The position numbers were made by a program, and so were the translations under genes. From Bemisia tabaci (Eukaryota; Arthropoda; Insecta; Hemiptera; Aleyrodidae), in the NCBI RefSeq assembly GCF_918797505.1, contig NC_092798.1, forward strand, positions 49,002,985 to 49,066,984: DNA of 64,000 nucleotides, in the 5' to 3' direction. Below are positions 57,116 to 64,000 of the stretch, one piece after another. The notes below the pieces were generated by a model that was given only the letters and a program-made list of their open reading frames with translations, was not told where the DNA came from and ran no database searches. Position 1 is the stretch's first letter; each line of letters opens with the position of its first letter.

Positions 57116-57391
57116 TCAATAGTTTTTCTTATTGGATCTATAAGTCTTTCCTGAGAGGTACCTAGCACCAACTGAGGTAAGAATATCGTTACTGCTCAAT
57201 TCCTTCAAGTAAAAGTGAGCTACACCCAAGAGAAGTGAAATAAATAAAATAATAGATTCTACGATGACATAATGCGAAAGTGAGGTTCCAATTTCTTTCC
57301 AGCTTCCAACATTTTTCACCAAGAATAAGAAATGGAGCCCAAGCAAATCGCAAAAGATGAAAACCACCAGGAGTAGCTCGTTGATTGAATC
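57116..57391 (-). CDS. PIGN: PIGN last exon with KKxx tail
   Basis: Acceptor TTTATTTCTAG, 91 codons and TAA. It encodes LHFLFLVKNVGSWKEIGTSL SHYVIVES and a last membrane helix, then a basic tail ending K-K-N-Y. That ending fits the dilysine KKxx signal for COPI retrieval to the ER, where PIGN works. Confidence 0.95.
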   Translation of the reverse strand, partial: DSINELLLVVFIFCDLLGLHFLFLVKNVGSWKEIGTSLSHYVIVESIILFISLLLGVAHFYLKELSSNDILTSVGARYLSGKTYRSNKKNY

Positions 57392-60300
57392 CTAGAAATA
57401 AAACATCACATCAAAATTAGGATTGTATCGTTAGAAAAGCATTATTGGGAAAAAAGTCCTTGTTCCGAAAGACGTAGGTAACCCTTTTTTCAAGAGAGGT
57501 TTGAGGTTGAAATTTTACACTGCAGAGACTGTTAGGGTAACCTTCAGTGTGCGATTTAACTTAGGTAGGTTATGGTTTTTCATGACCAGAAAGTTATAAT
57601 TATGCATCGAAAAACGGCACTATCTTAGTTGGAAGTTACTTTCAATCATTCTGGTTCTGCGAATCGTGTTTTAAATGGATTTTGATGAGAAAACATAAAT
57701 ATTTATGTATAATTCGCACCAGTGTTCGAAACTCACCTTGGAGTCTCAGGAGCCATAAGGCACATCAATCTCAACTTTTAGGGGCCAAATTGACTTTTTG
57801 CCTATGTATCTTGGTGCATTTAGTGACAAGTTAGACGCAAGGTGATTTAGTTACAGAACTATTAGCTGTTACTTGGGGAAATTTCGAAAAATCACCAAAC
57901 AGAAAAACTAGGATTTTTTTTGGGGGGGGGCGGGCAATTTAAAGGGGCCACGATGGCGCAGAGCCTTCATTTTTTAGGCGCCATGACCGATTTCTTAGGC
58001 GCATTTGGCGCGTTGGCGCCTGTGAGTTTCGAACACTGATTCACACCTTGTCTAATGGTCCATAGTAGCATTTTAGATACCTTAAAGGACCTCATTTCGG
58101 ATTTTTTGGTGTCCAAAAGATCAAGTTATTTTTCATGCAGATGACTAAAGTGCGGAAAAATGTATGTACATTGAGGTGTTTCAAAATCTCTGCTCCAATT
58201 TTATTTATCAAAAAGAAACAAATTAACTATGTAGCTTGAAATTTTTACAGAGTATTCTGCTGATGAAGAAAACAAATCTTGGAAGTTTTCAAGAAATTAA
58301 TTTTCTTTCGGAAAAATAAAGTATAACAAGAAGTATACGACTTTGCAAATGGATATCGGTTTCACATTTTGGCCATCAAATACACTTGTATACTCTTCTT
58401 TTGACTTAAGTTACCTGTTACGAGTTTTAACATTTTGATAAAGTTTAGAACTTACATGGATTTTGATGTACAAGCAAAATACCGTTGCAACAACCAGAAG
58501 AAAGGGAATCAATAATTTCAGAAGGATTAGACTCATCATTGTGAATGGAGAGAACACAGAGATGAAACGTTGAACAGTTAGCAAGTCAAATGAGCTGACG
58601 GATGCTATATTTCCAGCACCAAAAAATGACATTAATAAGAACGTAAGCTGAACATAGAGTTAAGGATTTGCTATTAGAAAAATAATTTTTTTTAGATTCA
58701 AAATAATACGGAGTTAGATTCTACTGTATAGGGTCGATGATATGAAATGGTGGAAGGGCTGAACATTGAGAAATTGAGAAAAAAAACTTATATCATAAAT
58801 TGATACTCTTGTTCTAAGCTTGAACCTATACAGATTGGATGATTTTGATTCAAACTAAGCTCACCTAGGCTAAAAATTAGCTTTTCATACTCTTAATATT
58901 TCCTTTGCTAGAGCCCGAAACAACAGTTTTGTGATTTAAAAATTGATGCGATCTTTTGGCAACAGCACTAGATCGCTCCTTAGAATTTAACAGTCACTAT
59001 TTCAGGAGCAGACAAAAAGAGGAAACAGTTCCGCTAAAATGTTTCATATTATGAGGAGGATAATTTTGAAGCTTTACACACTTCAAGATCTTGAGAGGAC
59101 TTGGAGAAATTTTTCTGAGGACCTGAACTGTTTTCTTGCAAATCCGATTTTTTCACCAATATCTATATTCTTCCTACATGTATGACTAATTTGATCAGTT
59201 ATGGTAAAAATAATTCATTCCATTCATCAGGGCATACGCTTAAATATTTTTGCCACATAATAATAAGTTCAGTGCTTCATGAGCAATGTACAATGGATGG
59301 ATAAAAAAAAAGGTATGCATGAAATGAATCTGTTGCATACAAAAGAAACAGCTGACTGAGTACGCTTCTACAGGTAAAATTTTCCGAAAATTACAAGCAA
59401 CTCATCAGAGAAGCCAGTCAACAGCTTCTTAAGGTGATTCGATGGACGCCATATTTTGTGTCAGAAAGGCATGCCATATATCGCATCCATTGGTTCCATT
59501 TTTTCAGCTACTTGTCATTTTTCTCCAATTTTGAGATCGCAATTCTGTTGTCAGGAGACTATGGCACTCACTTACCAATTTTAACAAAGAAATTCAACGT
59601 AATAAAGGCGTGGTTTTTTTACAGAGAAAATATCGCATTTCAGTGCAGTTTCGATATCAGTATCGAATGGGATGTTTTCTCTCTAAAAAAAACGACGCCT
59701 TTATTACGATGAATTTCTTTGGTAAAATTGGTAAGTGAGTGCTTTAGTCTCCTGACAACAGAATTGCGATCTCAAATTTGGAGAAAAATGACGAGTAGCT
59801 GAAAAAATGGAACCAATTGATGTGACAAATCGCATACCGTTCTGCCACAAAATATGGCGTCCATCGAATCACCTTAACACACACTTTGCGTAATCCATAC
59901 AGGCTTCTTTAAATATACCCCATCCGTAGGAAATGTTTCTTGGTCACCAGTAATCAGATTTGCTCAGAGGGAGACAGAGGAAAACCTAACCTTAATGATA
60001 ATGAACGAACAGTCTTGCAAAATATTTCTTATGTGTGATTAAATTGCTTCCAAGCATGTGTTTCCTCCCTATTTCTTTGTGTTGCAAAACACAATGCTTT
60101 AAATAAATAGAAATCAAACGTCAAACAAGTTTGTTAATTGTTCGTTGATTTTCGTTAGGCTTCCTCACTTCTCTCTTTGGACAGACTTGATTACCAGCTA
60201 CATACTGAGAAAAACTACCCCTGGACACAGTAAAATTATGGAAGATGTGTAATAGAGGCTACGCAAATCAAGTATTAAGAGGAGGATTTTAGACACCCTA

Positions 60301-63300
60301 GAAACACACCTTGTAAAATGTCTCAGGAATGAGTACAACACTGGTACTTATTATGAGTTTGAAAGTTGTACATGGAAAAGCTTGTAAAGAAGTAGAAAAT
60401 AATCGGATGAGTTAAAGAATTTAACCTAAAAAATATGTGATGAGAGAGGTGAGGAGAAAGTAATCTGTACTTACACGGAAAAAAAAAAATTGCTGATTCA
60501 ACAATTCAACTGCTGAAAACAGTGAGTGCAATGTTTCAACGCAGATTTTACAACAAAAAAATGCTACTTTCACCACATTGTAAACTAATTTAACCACATT
60601 GTAAACTAATTTAACCACGGGGTGGTTAAAGTAGCATTTTTTTGTTGTAAAATCTGCGTTGAAACATTGCACTCACTGTTTTTAGCAATTGAATTGTTGA
60701 ATCAGCAATTTTTTTTTTCCGTGTATGACATATTTTTCTTGTAAAAAATACCACATAAGCATTCCGTTTTTTGTCTATTTTATGTACTACTTTTTTACAA
60801 GCTTTTTTTGTAAACTTTTACGCCTTTGTGCTGCTAGGGAACGTCTGATGTGCTATGATTTTTTGTATGATTTTACGAGAAGTGTACGTGCGTGGCTGTA
60901 TCTTTTTTACGCAATGGTCTTATTACTAATAAAAATGAGCAGAAGTTTTCTGGAGACATTGATCAAAGGATACAAGGAAAAAAGCTCTCCGCCAGGTAAC
61001 AGGACTTGTGTTTCCTGAGATACCTTCAATGGTGCCACCTCCAATACCACCGATACAGACTCTCGAAACCAGCTGAAAATAAAGGATCAATTATGTACAG
61101 TCTTCACTTAAACTTTTGTCCGCTCTAAGAAGAAAACAAGAAACACTCAAACTTTCAGAAACTAAAAGGATGAAATACTAATTTTATTAAGTGGTTAATT
61201 TTATATTTTGTAATAAGATAATTTAAAGTTAAGTCCAAAAACTCATCAAAATTGGTTATTTTTTACTGGGGAGAGGAGAAACTATGCCTGCAAGCCGATT
61301 ATTCTCTGCAAATTTGAAGCAGGCTTACTCAAAGCAAACTTGAGAACATCACTGAGAATTTTGGAAAAAAGTGTCCAGCAATATTCTAAAAAAATTAAGG
61401 AAGAACACAATTTTTTTAACGCCATAATCAAGATAATGCATCTCCCTAGTTTCAATATTGATATGCATATGGAGAAATATGAAATGCCTGAAAACATACC
61501 TGATATTCAAGTGCGAACCAAATAAGCAGATGAGCCGAAAATAGAAAATAAAAGAGCGACTCATGTCCTATCGACAGAAGTAACATGGGGGAGGTCATTG
61601 AAAGGAACAACCCAACCAAACGGAGGGACACATCTCCTTTCATCATGTTGACAGGAATAATAATGGCGTTTCCTATGAATGAGAAACAAGTTTGAAAGAT
61701 AATATATTCCAATATTTACACAAAATAGAAGGACAAAGTTGTGACTTGTTTTGAAGAAAGGCTATGAATTTTGCAGTCACGCTTTTCAGCAGCGTTAAAA
61801 AAATGCGGTACTTAATGGACATAAAAAGCATCCACTACAGATTTTCGATGTCCAATCATCAGAAAAAGGAATGTATCGTTTCAGCTGCAACTTCCACAAC
61901 AAAATAGCTATTTTTGGCGATAAAGTTCAGCATGGCCAGAGCGGAAAATTATGAAAGCATGTACAGCGACAGATTTTGAACATGTTAACCTGTTTTTTTT
62001 TGCAATGTTTTCATCAGAAATTTAATTTAAAGTATCTGAAAATTTCAAGGAATGATACTCATAAATTTTCTCCAAAATAATTATTTTATCACGAGAAATT
62101 CAGCAACCTTCGAATTTTCTTACAGTGTTTTTCCTTAGCACAGCAGCATGCTTGATGTTGCATGTGAGATTTCATGTAAATTTATTGAGTATCAGCATTG
62201 TGTTCTTACCTAACAGGATCCAGGATACAATCTGACAGTACTTCACTGACAGATTGAAATACATCGCTATACAAACTAAGAATGATGCCAGAAGTGCCCA
62301 AATGTGCCGAATGGTGCCCAATGAAAGATAACAGCCACTACTACCTTCTTCGGGTTTCAAAATGAAACAGTGATTCAGCACTGGCAGTAAGAGTATACTA
62401 ACGTTGAAAACAATAGATAACAACCCAGATATTACCCTGAAACAAAATTAATTAACTGTAAATTGCTTGACGTAACAACAATTAAAGGCAGTTAAATTGC
62501 AAAACAGGGTGACTCACCCTCCACCAGCTTTTCGGTAAGGTAAGCAAAAAGTTATTGCATTTTTTATAAAAATTACTTGCTACACTTATTCCCTGGTTTC
62601 TAGTAAAAATGCACAGTTTTTTAATTAAGTAGAAATGCTGTGATAATAAAATATTACAGAGGAATAAGAGAGAAATTAAATGCTTACACAAAAAATATAT
62701 TAGCTTCGAAACCGGTGACTGGTAAAAACGGAAAAATAGCTATTCCCAGTGTCGAGCAAGTCCACATGTAGACAAGAAACTGACATTTTTGCCGCCTTAG
62801 AGTTGGGAGATGAAACCATGGCCAAAACACTAAAGCTAGCGTGACTGCGCTGATTGCCCATCGCTGGAAAAAAGTTAGCACCTGAAAATAAAATGCATAA
62901 ATTACAGGACATAAGCTTGAAGTAAACAAAAAGAATCAAATTTGAAGCAATTTCTGCAATTTAGATAATTGTCCTGTATCCACATTAGGTTAGGTGTAAT
63001 AATTCTCAAAAATCCTCCTTGAGGCAAAAAAAAAAAAAGGTGAGAAAAGTTTGAAAAAGAGGGGCTAATACTAGGAATGATGTGAATCCTGATACAATTC
63101 CCTTTCCACTGCTTTTTGAAATACTTGCGATTTAGACTTTGCAGACTAGAAAGGTTTAAAAAAATACTTACGAAAAACTCCACTCCAACGGCATAAGCAA
63201 TTGGTAGATACCAACATTCATAACAAGTTTGTGCAAATCCCTCAAAAACATTCAATGCATTGTGTTTGAATGCAAACCACCACAGGAATACAGGTAGGAG

Positions 63301-64000
63301 ACCGTAAATATAAAACTGAATGGGTAAGCTTTGCACTGCAACAATGTTTCCACATACATGAGTCAGTTTAGATGCATCTTTTAATTTGACTGTATTATCC
63401 AAAACTAGCTTAACTGTATAATAGCATGCATAATTTTACAAGAAAATGGGCAACACTCTGCTAAAAAAATCTTTAAAATATGTCCTTTATAATCAAGAAA
63501 ATACATGTTTTGGAGGATCCCTTAAAATCATGCGTTATTTCTCCGCAGAAAAGGTACGGTACACACAAAAGGTACTGCGTACATTTGAGTTGTAGGGATA
63601 AGATATGTTACGTTGGGGAAGTAGCGTAGTGCCCAATTTTTGTGTGACCGCAATTTCCATCTTATTTTGATAATATATCACTCTATCATTTTCTAACATG
63701 AGGAGCTAAAAGTTCTGCAGCTTAGGGGTAAAAAATAGCAAAACATTGTCTGCATGAGGTTATAAACACGAAGAGAAATTCAGAACTTGAAAAATAATTA
63801 TTAATTTGCTTCTTCAGTTTTTGTAATTTAGGTGATGCATTAATATAAAATAAAAAAGAACTCAAAATAAGAAAGGTATATCATTGACTGATTATTACCT
63901 ATAATAAAGCTGATGGTTATCACAAACCACACGGTAAAGGCATATGGTGAGAGCCTTGACAGCATTGTGAGAAAGGAGAGTTTGGCTGATTTTGGTCCAC
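57116..64000 (-). CDS. PIGN: GPI ethanolamine phosphate transferase 1, C-terminal half (partial, 5' end outside window)
   Basis: PIGN adds ethanolamine phosphate to the first mannose of GPI anchors in the ER (family knowledge). Exons in transcript order: 63899-64000 (continues off the window), 63172-63335, 62688-62881, 62210-62436, 61500-61672, 60974-61072, 58456-58647, 57116-57391. Phases agree throughout and give 474 codons plus TAA. It is a multi-pass membrane region. Diagnostic stretches are SFFGAGNIASVSSFD, SVFSPFTMMSLILLKLLIPF, LHFLFLVKNVGSWKEIGTSL and SHYVIV, all closely matching the PigN domain. The N-terminal alkaline-phosphatase-like catalytic domain is not in the window. Confidence 0.93.
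57720..58038. mobile_element. hAT-type MITE in last PIGN intron
   Basis: The ends CAGTGTTCGAAACTCA and inverse are flanked by ATTCGCAC / ATTCACAC (7 of 8 identical). Internal GGCGC-rich motifs. 319 bp, non-coding. Confidence 0.85.
58160..58385. repeat. Decayed relative of the 9010 / 40480 MITE
   Basis: Shares TCAAAATCTCTGCTCC, AAAAAGAAAC, GAAAAATAAAGTATAACAAG with 40490-40700. Ends are not preserved. Confidence 0.6.
58456..58647 (-). CDS. PIGN: PIGN exon with the conserved GNIAS motif
   Basis: Acceptor TATGTTCAG, donor GTAAGT, 64 codons, phase 0. It encodes SFFGAGNIASVSSFD and SVFSPFTMMSLILLKLLIPF, the best conserved part of the PigN domain. Confidence 0.96.
59433..59873. mobile_element. 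piggyBac-type MITE in PIGN intron
   Basis: The ends GGTGATTCGATGGACGCCAT and inverse are flanked by TTAA (59429-59432; 59874-59877). Long arms continue through CAGCTACTTGTCATTTTTCT. 441 bp, non-coding. Confidence 0.9.
60472..60725. mobile_element. Foldback MITE, ACACGGAAAAAAA ends
   Basis: The arms of about 115 bp are near identical (TTGCTGATTCAACAATTCAA and inverse; AAAATGCTACTTT), with a short direct duplication of AACCACATTGTAAACTAATT in the centre. Confidence 0.92.
60974..61072 (-). CDS. PIGN: PIGN short exon ending RRAFFL
   Basis: Acceptor TTTTCAG, weak donor CTT|GTATCC, 33 codons, phase 0. The end WRRAFFL joins the next exon LTFLLMSFFGAGN and aligns without gaps to vertebrate RRAFFLVFFLVTAFFGTGN. 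The first half is Gly-rich and unlike the vertebrate loop. Confidence 0.8.
61500..61672 (-). CDS. PIGN: PIGN exon, membrane segments
   Basis: Acceptor ATTCATAG, donor GTATGT, ends in phase 0. It encodes RLVGLFLSMTSPMLLLSIGH, ESLFYFLFSAHLLIWFALEY, equivalent to the [20 protein letters not shown] region of vertebrate PIGN. Confidence 0.92.
62020..62148. repeat. Right-end fragment of the GCTAAGGAA foldback family
   Basis: GGAATGATACTCATAAATTT ... CAGTGTTTTTCCTTAGCAC matches the right half of 8157-8398. The left half is not recognisable. Confidence 0.6.
62210..62436 (-). CDS. PIGN: PIGN exon, membrane segments
   Basis: Acceptor TTGTTTCAG, donor GTAAGA, ends in phase 1. It encodes two hydrophobic helices (VISGLLSIVFNVSILLLPVL; IWALLASFLVCIAMYF) and YCQIVSWILL, which matches the IISW motif of PIGN. 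Confidence 0.9.
62688..62881 (-). CDS. PIGN: PIGN exon, membrane segments
   Basis: Acceptor TTTATTTTCAG, donor GTAAGC, ends in phase 2. It encodes FQRWAISAVTLALVFWPWFH and LGIAIFPFLPVTGFEAN. The last stretch aligns with the conserved IAVFPFMPVVG of PIGN. Confidence 0.9.
63172..63335 (-). CDS. PIGN: PIGN exon, membrane segments
   Basis: Acceptor TTGTTGCAG, donor GTAAGT. It encodes QFYIYGLLPVFLWWFAFKHN and CYECWYLPIAYAVGVEF, hydrophobic segments like those of the PigN domain (YxLLPVPxW). Another acceptor further 5' is possible, but this one gives the right phase. Confidence 0.8.
63899..64000 (-). CDS. PIGN: PIGN exon (partial at window edge)
   Basis: The reading frame is open to the window edge and encodes SRLSPYAFTVWFVITISFII, a membrane helix. 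It ends ATAG|GTAATA in phase 1, which fits the two leading bases of the next exon. Confidence 0.75.

Noticed and set aside
62902..63171. Extension of the PIGN frame past the donor at 63172
   Set aside because: The consensus GTAAGT donor and phase match to 62881 make this intron sequence that happens to be open.

Overview
The window looks like animal nuclear DNA, most likely from an insect. Two conserved animal genes are split into many short exons with GT-AG introns. The spacer is AT-rich and crowded with small palindromic DNA transposons, mariner relics and a Gag/protease retroelement. The repeat families (several ending in GTGCTAAGGAAGAACGCCG-like inverted ends) remind me of hemipteran, possibly whitefly, DNA. 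That is an impression and was not tested. I saw no bacterial operon, rRNA, tRNA or CRISPR array.

Layout. 1-15,797: repeat-rich DNA upstream of the first gene. It holds foldback elements, a ~750-bp direct duplication (4901-5660 and 7291-8037) flanking an internally deleted mariner (6172-7111), a TCGA-rich minisatellite, GC-rich blocks and a purine-only stretch. 15,798-43,193 (+): a complete srGAP-type gene (F-BAR, RhoGAP, SH3) in 14 exons. Its frames add up to 1065 codons with every splice phase consistent, and there are candidate alternative 3' ends and a 12-nt microexon. The 8.4-kb intron 22,413-30,805 carries, on the minus strand, a Gag ORF (25,557-27,362) and a second ORF (22,810-25,554). 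A canonical -1 frameshift site links the two. The second ORF has a retroviral-type aspartic protease, an SGNH-hydrolase-like domain lacking the usual Ser, and a membrane segment. I find no reverse transcriptase, RNase H or integrase.

43,194-57,115: convergent intergenic region with very large palindromes: a hAT-like element of 2.4 kb with an 8-bp target duplication, a mariner-type ~990-bp near-perfect palindrome, and a 1-kb TA-flanked foldback. 57,116-64,000 (-): the C-terminal half (474 codons) of PIGN, GPI ethanolamine phosphate transferase 1, in eight exons ending in a KKxx ER-retrieval signal. Its 5' catalytic half lies beyond the window.

The two host genes are unrelated in function. srGAP bends membranes and turns off Rho-family GTPases; PIGN modifies the GPI anchor in the ER. 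They lie tail to tail, and the repeats between and within them explain most of the remaining sequence. The most unusual object is the intronic Gag-protease-SGNH-like-TM unit.
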